Assembly (NCBI GenBank): GCA_003235785.1
Contig: QJYE01000474.1
Coordinates: forward strand, 1 to 6,866
DNA from: Nitrospirota bacterium
Lineage (GTDB): Bacteria > Nitrospirota > Nitrospiria > Nitrospirales > UBA8639
Reading direction: 5' to 3'
Length of the DNA: 6,866 nt
Shown: positions 1 through 6,350 of the stretch, in pieces
How the letters are laid out: each line of letters opens with the position of its first letter
How positions within the stretch are numbered: position 1 is the stretch's first letter
Position numbers and translations under genes: made by a program
Notes under the pieces: generated by a model
Database searches by the model: none
What the model was told of the DNA's origin: nothing
Seen by the model: only the letters and a program-made list of their open reading frames with translations

Positions 1-1429
1 CGCCAGACCGGCCTGTACTCTGTTTGAGCCCTTCATAGTTGCCGTGGGCTTGCAAGATCATGGCGATGAGATCGTTTGCTTTTTTGGGGCCGACGCCTTC
101 GAGTAAGAGGAGCAGGCGATTCCAACTGACCGTGTCTAACGGATTGTGAATGACCCGCAAGTGGGCGAGTAAGTCTTTGACATGGGCGGTTTCGACAAAT
201 TTGAAGCCGCCTCGTTTAATGAAGGGAAGATTCCGGCGCGTGAGTTCCAATTCCAGGTCAAAGGCATGAAAGCTGGATCGGAACAGCACGGCGATTTCAT
301 TTAAGGCGATCCCCTCATCTCGTAGCTCTAAGATTTTTTGCGCAATAAACCGAGACTGGGTGTTCTCGCCCATGGCTTGAACCAGGGCAGGTAACGGGCC
401 TTCTTTTTGTCGGGTAAATAGCGTTTTGCTATATTTTTCAGGCGCGGCGGCAATGAGCTTGTTGGCGAGCTGGAGGATAGGCTGTGTGCTGCGGTAGTTT
501 TCTTCCAATTTGTAGATGGTGGTGTCGGGGAACAAGTCAGGGAATTCCATGATGTTGCGAAAGGTCGCGCCGCGAAAGGCATAGATCGATTGCGAGTCAT
601 CACCCACGACCATGACGTTGTGATGGGTGGCGGCGATGTTACGCACCAACGAGGCTTGCAGGCGATTCGTGTCCTGATATTCATCAACGAGGATATAGCG
701 AAACGCTTGGCTTATTGTTTCTCGGGCTTCCTGGTCCACGACCACGAGTTCGAGTAATTTGACGAGCAAGTCATCGTAATCCACGAGTTGCCGTTGTCGC
801 TTTGCAGCTTCATAGGCCGCTTGCAATTTGGATAATTCAGTCAGAAAATTACCAAAATGGCTATATTCGTTGAGGACGATGTCTTCCAGGCTTGCCAGGG
901 TATTGGCCGTTTTGCCAAACATTTCGGCAATGGTATGTTTCCGTGGAAAGCGTTTGCCCATGTCGGCTAGCCCGATTTGACCGCGTAAGAGGCTCAATAA
1001 ATCCTCGGAATCGCCTCGATCTAAAATTGTAAACCCCGGTTCTAATCCGACGGGTCGACCGTATCGGCGTAAGAGAAGGTTGGCTACGGAATGAAAGGTT
1101 CCCCCACTGACCTGTTGGCTCCGGAGTCCGATCAGGACGCCGACCCGTTCCAACATTTCCTGTGCGGCCTTTCGGGTAAAAGTCAGCAGTAAAATAGAGC
1201 TGGGGGCAATGCCGAGGTCAATGAGCCGGGCGACGCGATAGACGAGCGTGCGTGTCTTCCCACTGCCAGCTCCGGCAATGACGAGGGCCGGTCCATCCAC
1301 TGCCTCGACCGCAGCGAGTTGCTGGGGATTCAGTTCTTCTTCGTAATTGCGGGAGAGTGTGGGGGCGGAGGCATACTCAAGCGGGCGCTTGAGGACATAG
1401 GTTTTTGGGCTTGTAGGTGTCGAATCCAT
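1..1429 (-). CDS. UvrD/PcrA/Rep-type superfamily 1A DNA helicase, N-terminal part (C-terminus outside window)
   Basis: The open frame runs from ATG at 1429 to the window edge, giving 476 residues. Family role: ATP-driven 3'-5' unwinding of DNA in repair, replication restart or removal of proteins from DNA, in the cytoplasm. Motifs seen in order: Q-motif LNPQQLAAV (33-41), Walker A AGAGSGKT (52-59), motif Ia TFTRKAAQEM (83-92), motif Ib GTFHS (110-114), VDYDDLL (216-222), Walker B LVDEYQDTN (247-255), motif III VVGDDSQSIYAFRGA (274-288) and motif IV LEENYRS (308-314). GGFKFVETAHVKDLL (407-421) is the expected 2B-region signature. Motifs V and VI would lie beyond base 1. The start is fixed by an in-frame TAG at 1438-1436 and is the only ATG before the Q-motif. 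It leaves an unconserved 32-residue N-terminal extension and has only a weak Shine-Dalgarno (AGAGA). The subfamily (uvrD, pcrA or rep) cannot be settled without the C-terminus. No neighbour points to a specialised role. Confidence 0.95.
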   Translation of the reverse strand, partial: MDSTPTSPKTYVLKRPLEYASAPTLSRNYEEELNPQQLAAVEAVDGPALVIAGAGSGKTRTLVYRVARLIDLGIAPSSILLLTFTRKAAQEMLERVGVLIGLRSQQVSGGTFHSVANLLLRRYGRPVGLEPGFTILDRGDSEDLLSLLRGQIGLADMGKRFPRKHTIAEMFGKTANTLASLEDIVLNEYSHFGNFLTELSKLQAAYEAAKRQRQLVDYDDLLVKLLELVVVDQEARETISQAFRYILVDEYQDTNRLQASLVRNIAATHHNVMVVGDDSQSIYAFRGATFRNIMEFPDLFPDTTIYKLEENYRSTQPILQLANKLIAAAPEKYSKTLFTRQKEGPLPALVQAMGENTQSRFIAQKILELRDEGIALNEIAVLFRSSFHAFDLELELTRRNLPFIKRGGFKFVETAHVKDLLAHLRVIHNPLDTVSWNRLLLLLEGVGPKKANDLIAMILQAHGNYEGLKQSTGRSG

Positions 1430-1493
1430 GAATCTCTACTAGAAAAAGCGGCAGGCAGATGGTGTTCGATTATGCGATAATTTGGGTTTGCCG

Positions 1494-1522
1494 TGTATAG
1501 CATAGGTCGTAGTGGGTTGCAA
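1494..1522 (-). promoter_or_regulatory. Candidate sigma70-type promoter for the helicase gene
   Basis: Reading the minus strand, TTGCAA (1522-1517) and TATACA (1499-1494) are separated by 17 bases. Each box matches four of six consensus positions. Transcription would begin near 1487, giving a leader of roughly 57 bases before the ATG at 1429. The position in a divergent intergenic region supports a promoter here, but the boxes are only moderate matches. Confidence 0.35.
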
Positions 1523-1540
1523 CGCGCCATGATGAAGGTT

Positions 1541-1570
1541 TGGACAGGCCTTTGAGCCCTCAGTTATACT
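1541..1570 (+). promoter_or_regulatory. Candidate sigma70-type promoter for the 299-residue protein gene
   Basis: TGGACA (1541-1546) and TATACT (1565-1570) each differ from consensus at one position and are 18 bases apart. A start near 1577 would leave a leader of about 22 bases that contains the Shine-Dalgarno AAAAGGA at 1585-1591, seven bases before the ATG. The fit of boxes, spacing and distance to the gene makes this the better of the two promoters in the divergent gap. It could also drive glgP by read-through. Confidence 0.5.
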
Positions 1571-1598
1571 TCTCCTTCATTTACAAAAGGACAAACTT

Positions 1599-2498
1599 AT
1601 GGCACCTAATAACACAGAAAATTTCGACAGTATCCTCAAAGATTTGGCTCATACGATGATGAGCGTGGCTCGTGAATCCGTAAACCTGATCAAACGGTCC
1701 GACCAACAACAGGCCCTAAAGCTTCAGCGGAAGCAGGAATGGGATATTTATTTAGAGTTTCTTCGCATGTTGTTTAACCTGGTGGATCGACTTTCGGCCT
1801 TTTATATCCCCATCCAGGCTCAGCGGGACTTTATGAATAGTCTTGAAGATGCTGTTGCGCATCAATTGAAAACCGTGTTGGCCCCCTCCCTGAGTTCGAC
1901 GGAAATTGATGAGATGGAAGTCATGCTGTCGGTTGGGCAAGCGGTTTCCGAGAGTCGAGAGGTGTATGAGCGGTTTAAGTTTGTCGTGACTGATCAAACC
2001 AAAGAACGCGATCAATTTTTTCAATTTTTTTCAGAGCGAGTGGCCACCAAAGCCGGGGCACCTGGTAAGCAGGAAATTACCTCTGCCGCGTTTTTGTGTG
2101 GGTCTGCCGTGGTGCCGGCGTTGAAAACCCTCTTTGAGGATGCGGCAAAACCGGGTGGTCAAACCTCCTCCCCTCCTGCGGGTGTTTCAGATGAGAAGTC
2201 CAAAGGCCCAGTGGGTGCATCGGCGGTGCCGGCCAGCTCGGCCACCCCTCTTGCTGCTCCTGATGGGACGACGGGTGAGGGTTTAATTAAGCTTATCAGT
2301 GTGGTGTCGCGCACTCAAGGGGAAGAAGTGGAGACATGGTGGGGGCTTCATCCCCAATTTCGCCGTGATCTTCCAGCAGATGAAGCCAAGGAGTTGGCGA
2401 AGTATATGAACAAGGCCACGCGGATTGTGGGAGAGCGTTTTGCCATTGTCGTCTCGCTTGCTCAGGCTGGAGCCAGTCGACCTGTCGGGAATGCGTGA
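1599..2498 (+). CDS. Hypothetical two-part helical protein of unknown function
   Basis: I do not recognise this 299-residue protein. The ATG at 1599 has a good Shine-Dalgarno (AAAAGGA, 1585-1591, spacing 7). Residues 1-150 look almost wholly alpha-helical, with amphipathic stretches such as EWDIYLEFLRMLFNLVDRL (47-65) and the aromatic run QFFQFFSERV (139-148). There is no signal peptide or convincing membrane span, so a cytoplasmic location is likely. Residues about 183-227 form a low-complexity linker rich in Pro, Ala, Gly and Ser. Residues 228-290 form a second, shorter helical part containing WWGLHPQFRRDLP (247-259). The codons are ordinary and the length of the open frame, with its own promoter and ribosome site, supports a real gene. 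It lies 105 bases upstream of glgP on the same strand, so co-transcription is possible, but nothing in the protein suggests carbohydrate binding. No catalytic motif is visible. Confidence 0.85.
   Translation: MAPNNTENFDSILKDLAHTMMSVARESVNLIKRSDQQQALKLQRKQEWDIYLEFLRMLFNLVDRLSAFYIPIQAQRDFMNSLEDAVAHQLKTVLAPSLSSTEIDEMEVMLSVGQAVSESREVYERFKFVVTDQTKERDQFFQFFSERVATKAGAPGKQEITSAAFLCGSAVVPALKTLFEDAAKPGGQTSSPPAGVSDEKSKGPVGASAVPASSATPLAAPDGTTGEGLIKLISVVSRTQGEEVETWWGLHPQFRRDLPADEAKELAKYMNKATRIVGERFAIVVSLAQAGASRPVGNA
2013..2031 (+). repeat. Tandem 9-base repeat with two T-runs inside the 299-residue protein gene
   Basis: CAATTTTTT occurs twice back to back (2013-2021 and 2022-2030), followed by one more T, making runs of six and seven T. 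It encodes the duplicated tripeptide QFF-QFF at residues 139-144. The repeat adds three residues in frame, so it looks like a small in-frame duplication or slippage product that leaves the reading frame intact. Confidence 0.75.
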
Positions 2499-2552
2499 AT
2501 TTAGGTCGTCCATCCCTTAATATCTCTCGTAACATGGATGTATTTATTGGTG

Positions 2553-2569
2553 CACGAAGTCACTTCGTG
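2553..2569. promoter_or_regulatory. Perfect 17-bp palindrome upstream of glgP, possible operator or leader hairpin
   Basis: CACGAAGT and ACTTCGTG form perfect inverted 8-base arms around a single central C. The element ends 34 bases before the GTG start of glgP. No T-run follows, so it is not an intrinsic terminator for the upstream gene. A one-base loop is sterically poor for an RNA hairpin, so a dimeric protein binding site on DNA is the more natural reading. I see no confident promoter boxes in this gap, so whether it sits over a promoter is unknown. Confidence 0.5.
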
Positions 2570-2603
2570 ATGCCATCTTATTTAGACCTTGTGAGGCCTC
2601 TTT

Positions 2604-4760
2604 GTGGATAATCTCTCTCGAACCCTACCTACGGAATTTAAACAACTCTCGGAATTAGCTCATAATTTATGGTGGAGTTGGTCTTTGGAGGGACGATCAC
2701 TTTTTTCATATTTCGATCCGACCTTGTGGCGCTTGACCCATCATGATCCTATGCGACAGCTGGCAGAAATTGATCCTAGCCGACTGGAAATGCTCCGACA
2801 GGATATGGAGTTTATTCGCCGGTATCAGTCCGCCATGAAGGCCTTTCATGAGTATATGGGAAACCAGGATCACTGGTTTGGCACGACCTATCCTCACTTG
2901 CGAGGGGGGACGATTGCCTATTTTTCAGCAGAATTCGGCTTGCACCGCTCGGTGCCTCTGTATAGCGGGGGATTGGGGATACTTGCCGGGGATCATCTCA
3001 AAGAAGCCAGTGATCTAGGGATTCCAGTGGTTGCGGTGGGCTTTATGTATAGCCAGGCCTACTTTCGGCAAGTCATTAATCCCGAAGGGTGGCAGGAAGC
3101 GGTGTATGATTCAGTGGATCCTTTGTTGATGCCGATTGAGCTGGCGCGAACGCCAGCCGGGGAATTAGCCAAGGTTCAAGTTCGGCTGGGGAGCCGAATG
3201 GTCACGTGTGTGATTTGGCAGATCCAAGTGGGGCGGGTCTCGTTATATCTCTTGGATACCGATACACCGGAAAATTCACCCGAGGATCGTCATCTGACTG
3301 CCAGACTCTATGGGGGAGATCATCGCACACGGCTCTGTCAGGAGTTATTGCTGGGCATCGGCGGGGTGCGGGCCTTACGCGTTGTGGGGCATGATCCTCA
3401 CGTGTGGCATGCCAATGAAGGCCATCCGGCCTTTCTTTTGGTTGAAAGGATCAGGGAGCTCGTTCAGCAAGGGATGCTCTTGGCGGAGGCGGCCGATCAG
3501 GTTCGTGCAAGTACGGTCTTTACGACCCATACTCCGGTCCCCGCTGGTCACGATGTTTTTTCGGCAGACCTTATTCGCGAGCATTGCCAATGGTGGTGGG
3601 AGGATCTAGGGCTTACGCAGGAAGATTTTATGGCGTTGGGTCGTCATCCGGAATTATCACCGGATAAATTCCACATGACGACTTTACCTATTCGTCTGGC
3701 CTCCTTCATTAATGGCGTGAGCTGTGAACATGAACAGGTCTCAAAAAAAATGTTCCACATCTTATGGCCGGAACGCCTGATGCAGGATGTGCCTATCCAC
3801 AGTGTCACCAATGGGGTGCATGTTCCCACGTGGATTGCAAAGGAAATGGATGTCTTATATCGAAAATATTTGGGACCCGACTGGCGGGATCGGTGCGATG
3901 ATCTAGAGCTTTGGAAGCGTATTGAAGGAGTTCCAGATGAGGAATTATGGGAGGCCAGACAGTTTCTGAAACGAAAGATGCTCATTTTTATTCGTCAGCG
4001 GGCACGGGTAGGATGGATGGATGGGACGATGGAGCCGACGCAAGTGTTGGCGAGTGGCGCCTTGTTTGAGCCGCATTCCCTGACGTTGGGTTTTGCCAGG
4101 CGGTTTGCCACGTATAAACGTGCCACGTTGCTGTTTTCGGATTTGGAACGGCTGAAAAAGATTCTCCTGAACCCCTGGATGCCTGTTCAAATTGTTTTTG
4201 CAGGAAAATCGCATCCTGCCGATCAGTTTGGGCGTGAATTAATCCATCGTATTTATCAATTTGCCAAAGCCCATGATTTAGGTGGCCATATTGCGTTTGT
4301 CGAGGATTATGACATGCATGTCGCGAAATTTCTGGTCCAGGGAGTGGACGTATGGCTGAATAATCCCCGTCCGCCTTTGGAGGCTAGCGGAACGAGTGGT
4401 CAGAAGGCCACCTTAAATGGTGTGCCCAATTTGAGTGTGTTGGATGGTTGGTGGAAAGAGGGGTATGATGGGTCAAATGGTTGGGCCGTGCCCCTGCCTG
4501 ATGAACCAATTGATGATGAGAAGCAGGATGCCTGGGATTTTGAAAGCCTTTACACACTCCTGGAAAAAGACGTCATTCCTTTATACTATGATCGAGGCAT
4601 TGATGGGATTCCTCATGGGTGGTGTACGATTGTTAAAAATGCCATACGGACCGGGGCTCCCAGATTTAGTGCGCGTCGCATGTTGAAAGAATATGTGGCG
4701 CGAGCTTATACGCCTTTGCTTCAAGATGCCATGTCGTCTGTAGAAGAAAAGCTTGCTTAG
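2604..4760 (+). CDS. glgP: Alpha-glucan (glycogen/maltodextrin) phosphorylase, GT35 family, DUF3417 type
   Basis: This 718-residue PLP enzyme cleaves alpha-1,4-glucan with phosphate to release glucose-1-phosphate, mobilising storage glucan in the cytoplasm. Residues about 9-50 (LAHNLWWSWS and following) match the DUF3417 N-terminal region of the non-classical phosphorylase subfamily. Later motifs are FSAEFGL (107-113), YSGGLGILAGDHLKEASD (120-137), HANEGHPAF (269-277), TTHTPVPAGHD (307-317), TNGVH (402-406), RRFATYKR (499-506), GKSHPAD (534-540), EDYD (567-570) and EASGTSGQK (593-601). K601 aligns with the PLP-binding lysine; R500 and K505 align with rabbit muscle Arg569 and Lys574, and R499 replaces Lys568. 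The C-terminus (RMLKEYVARAYTPLL) is the family's normal end, so the protein is complete though shorter than the roughly 850 residues common among DUF3417 members. The GTG start has GAGG at 2593-2596, spacing 7, and lies just before the first conserved block. The order and spacing of motifs show no frameshift. No other glycogen gene is visible nearby. Confidence 0.96.
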   Translation: MDNLSRTLPTEFKQLSELAHNLWWSWSLEGRSLFSYFDPTLWRLTHHDPMRQLAEIDPSRLEMLRQDMEFIRRYQSAMKAFHEYMGNQDHWFGTTYPHLRGGTIAYFSAEFGLHRSVPLYSGGLGILAGDHLKEASDLGIPVVAVGFMYSQAYFRQVINPEGWQEAVYDSVDPLLMPIELARTPAGELAKVQVRLGSRMVTCVIWQIQVGRVSLYLLDTDTPENSPEDRHLTARLYGGDHRTRLCQELLLGIGGVRALRVVGHDPHVWHANEGHPAFLLVERIRELVQQGMLLAEAADQVRASTVFTTHTPVPAGHDVFSADLIREHCQWWWEDLGLTQEDFMALGRHPELSPDKFHMTTLPIRLASFINGVSCEHEQVSKKMFHILWPERLMQDVPIHSVTNGVHVPTWIAKEMDVLYRKYLGPDWRDRCDDLELWKRIEGVPDEELWEARQFLKRKMLIFIRQRARVGWMDGTMEPTQVLASGALFEPHSLTLGFARRFATYKRATLLFSDLERLKKILLNPWMPVQIVFAGKSHPADQFGRELIHRIYQFAKAHDLGGHIAFVEDYDMHVAKFLVQGVDVWLNNPRPPLEASGTSGQKATLNGVPNLSVLDGWWKEGYDGSNGWAVPLPDEPIDDEKQDAWDFESLYTLLEKDVIPLYYDRGIDGIPHGWCTIVKNAIRTGAPRFSARRMLKEYVARAYTPLLQDAMSSVEEKLA

Positions 4761-4791
4761 ATATGCGTGTTAGGCTTGTTGGTCGGTAAAA

Positions 4792-4805
4792 TGGGTGGCC
4801 ACCCA
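4792..4805. repeat. Perfect 14-bp palindrome after glgP
   Basis: TGGGTGG and CCACCCA are contiguous inverted arms with no spacer, starting 31 bases after the glgP stop. An outer pair, AGGCT (4772-4776) with AGCCT (4805-4809), could add a longer imperfect stem. No T-run follows, so it is not a standard intrinsic terminator. It may be a binding site, a 3'-end stabilising structure or chance. The rest of the gap (4761-5004) is pyrimidine-rich around 4884-4940 and holds no supported gene. Confidence 0.4.
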
Positions 4806-4837
4806 GCCTGATCGGAGAATGGGGATTTGTTTGTCAG

Positions 4838-4866
4838 TTGTCCCGTTTCAGGTTGAGTGTTAGCAT
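4838..4866 (+). promoter_or_regulatory. Weak candidate promoter for the small membrane-anchored protein gene
   Basis: TTGTCC (4838-4843) and TAGCAT (4861-4866) are 17 bases apart, each matching four of six consensus positions. The implied leader would be about 130 bases, which is long. A closer pair, TTGCAC with TATCAC just upstream of the gene, is poorer. The gene probably has its own promoter in this 244-base gap, but which boxes are used is uncertain. Confidence 0.22.
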
Positions 4867-4994
4867 AGGACAACTCGAGGTTCCTGTCGTCCCTGGATTC
4901 CCTTTCATTTCCTGGCCTTTTTCTCTGCTTTCATATTTACCTGGGCGGCATCGAGTTGCACTGGTATTTCTTCACCATATCACGACCGATCGAC

Positions 4995-4999
4995 GGGGG
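4995..4999 (+). promoter_or_regulatory. Ribosome binding site that decides the start of the membrane-anchored protein
   Basis: GGGGG at 4995-4999 followed by TG gives a G-rich Shine-Dalgarno five bases before the ATG at 5005. The alternative in-frame GTG at 4999 would overlap this site and have no Shine-Dalgarno of its own, so the ATG is preferred and the protein loses two residues compared with the longest frame. Confidence 0.55.
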
Positions 5000-5004
5000 T
5001 GTCT

Positions 5005-5430
5005 ATGAAGATTATTCGATGGTGTCTTCTCCTCGGTGTGGTGTTCGGGGCAGGCTATTACACTGGGCAGCAACCGGATGTGGTCAAGCAAACCTTGCGG
5101 GATTTATCAGGCGAGGTCTTGGAAAGTACGATTGGTCTTGATCAAACAGTTCAAATGCAACGGAAGATGTTGAAAGCCAAGGAAGGATTTTTAGAAGGGC
5201 GAGCCTACTTGTTGGACTATCATTTTGAAGAGGCATCAGCCGAATTTGAACAGGCCCTTCATCATTTAGATGAGGCTGTGGCTCTTGATCCTCAAGGCCC
5301 ACTTACCCAAAAAATTGCAACGGTAAAACAAAAAGTTCGCGAGGCCCAGGCGACATTAGCCCAGGGCCAAAACCTCCCGCCTCATTTATTAGAAGAACTC
5401 CGTCAAGAGTTGCAGACAGTTCTACCCTAA
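5005..5430 (+). CDS. Small membrane-anchored helical protein with a TPR-like segment, unknown function
   Basis: The 141-residue product begins MKIIRWCLLLGVVFGAGYYTG: a short basic start and one hydrophobic helix (about residues 3-20), read as an uncleaved signal anchor. The Cys at residue 7 lies inside the helix and is not in a lipobox, so this is not a lipoprotein. The remainder (about 25-141) would face the periplasm and is charged and helical. Residues 64-96 (EGRAYLLDYHFEEASAEFEQ and on to ALDP) resemble a single degenerate TPR hairpin, with Y, A, F and a final DP at roughly the expected places. Residues 100-140 look like a further coiled helix pair. It has a long gap upstream of it and a terminator-like hairpin just after the stop, so it is probably a monocistronic unit. 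I cannot name a family; TPR-containing periplasmic scaffolds are the nearest analogy. Confidence 0.8.
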   Translation: MKIIRWCLLLGVVFGAGYYTGQQPDVVKQTLRDLSGEVLESTIGLDQTVQMQRKMLKAKEGFLEGRAYLLDYHFEEASAEFEQALHHLDEAVALDPQGPLTQKIATVKQKVREAQATLAQGQNLPPHLLEELRQELQTVLP

Positions 5431-5440
5431 TTTCGTGCCC

Positions 5441-6307
5441 TTAGGCGCTAACCGCCTGCTTTTTCCAGGCAGCCAGCATCCGTTCGATCCGAAGTCGTAC
5501 GACCAAATCTGGATCTTTCATTAATGGTTTCACCGCTTCACGCCCACGGGGATCGCCGATTTTTTCCAAGGCAGAGGCAGCTGACAGGCGGGTAAACCAA
5601 TCCGAATCTTTCAAGCTTTCAATTAACGCATCCACGCAACTGGCATCCTTAATTTCTCCTAATGCCAGGATGGCTTGTTTCCTGATGCCTTCATCAGGGT
5701 CCTTCAATAATTCCAATAGGCGGCCAACAGCGGGTTTTCCCAGTTCGGCCAATGCCCAGGTGGCGTCGTCTTTGAATTCATCATTGTGGAGCAAAGAAAT
5801 GAGGGGATCGAGGACTCGTTCATCATTAATTTTCCCCAACGTTTTAATGACGGATTTTCTGGCATCATAATCGCGAATATAGCGAAGAAGTAGTTCGACG
5901 GCAGGAGAGCCGATCATGGCCAGAGCTTCGACCGACGCTTCCCGTACTTGCCAGTCGCCGTCCCGCAAGCATCGAACAATCGGTTCGACGCACCGTTCAT
6001 CGCCCATTTCGCCTAGAGTAATAATGGCTTCGCGGCGGACGACCCAATCTGAGTCATTTAAAAGATCGATTTGAATGTCGATCTCGTCTTTTACCGGCTC
6101 TTCGACGAATTCTTCTTCTTGTTCCGTTTCCTCTTCCGATTCAGCTGAGGCCACGATGTCTGTCGTCTCTTCTTCGGATTCGGCTGTAATGGCATCGGCC
6201 ATTTCATCGACTAATTCGTCTTTGGGTAAGGTGGTTTTGCTATCCAATGAGACGAATTCCGTTTGATCTGAAAATTCATCATCAATATTTTTTTGATCGT
6301 CACGCAT
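5441..6307 (-). CDS. HEAT-repeat protein with acidic N-terminal tail
   Basis: The 288-residue product has two parts. Residues 1-75 are disordered-looking and very acidic, with the heptapeptide AESEEET repeated at 42-48 and 55-61 and a Glu run at 58-70. From about 81 there are six HEAT repeats of 28-34 residues: 81-114, 115-144, 145-173, 174-201, 202-232 and 233-263, then a half repeat to the end. The pattern DxDWxVRxxAxxALxxIG recurs, as in the PBS-lyase/EZ_HEAT type. Such solenoids are protein-binding scaffolds; no enzymatic residues are visible. There is no signal peptide or membrane span, so it should be cytoplasmic. The start is ATG at 6307, not the upstream in-frame TTG at 6322, because GGAGGA sits seven bases before this ATG. 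It lies 43 bases downstream of the small basic protein gene and is probably co-transcribed with it. The partner protein is unknown. Confidence 0.9.
   Translation of the reverse strand: MRDDQKNIDDEFSDQTEFVSLDSKTTLPKDELVDEMADAITAESEEETTDIVASAESEEETEQEEEFVEEPVKDEIDIQIDLLNDSDWVVRREAIITLGEMGDERCVEPIVRCLRDGDWQVREASVEALAMIGSPAVELLLRYIRDYDARKSVIKTLGKINDERVLDPLISLLHNDEFKDDATWALAELGKPAVGRLLELLKDPDEGIRKQAILALGEIKDASCVDALIESLKDSDWFTRLSAASALEKIGDPRGREAVKPLMKDPDLVVRLRIERMLAAWKKQAVSA
5443..5464 (+). terminator. Candidate intrinsic terminator for the membrane-anchored protein gene, inside the convergent gene's 3' end
   Basis: AGGCG (5443-5447), loop CTAAC, and CGCCT (5453-5457) form a GC-rich 5-bp stem, with a possible U-G pair at its base, followed by GC and five T (5460-5464). 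It starts 13 bases after the upstream stop codon. The same bases encode the last residues of the HEAT-repeat protein on the other strand. On the minus strand the hairpin lacks a T-run, so it would work for the plus-strand gene only. The stem is short. Confidence 0.45.
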
Positions 6308-6314
6308 ATACAAT

Positions 6315-6320
6315 TCCTCC
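6315..6320 (-). promoter_or_regulatory. Strong Shine-Dalgarno that decides the HEAT protein start
   Basis: On the minus strand GGAGGA occupies 6320-6315, seven bases before the ATG at 6307. The longer in-frame start (TTG at 6322) would place this site inside the coding region as residues Glu-Glu and has no comparable site of its own. The shorter protein is therefore preferred. Confidence 0.85.
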
Positions 6321-6350
6321 AAATTTCTGCTTGATCATGGCTTTGCCGTC

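Noticed and set aside
328..687. 119-codon minus-strand open frame
   Set aside because: It lies wholly inside the helicase gene in another frame; the protein in that frame has no family features, while the helicase frame carries motifs II, III and IV here.
1330..1530. 66-codon minus-strand open frame across the helicase start
   Set aside because: It overlaps the helicase N-terminus in another frame and has a Pro/Ser-rich composition typical of an out-of-frame shadow.
3310..3985. Open frames of 62-113 codons on both strands within glgP
   Set aside because: All are overlapped by the phosphorylase frame, which has continuous family motifs through this stretch.
4792..4805. The 14-bp palindrome as glgP terminator
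   Set aside because: It has no loop bases and no T-run downstream, so it does not fit an intrinsic terminator.
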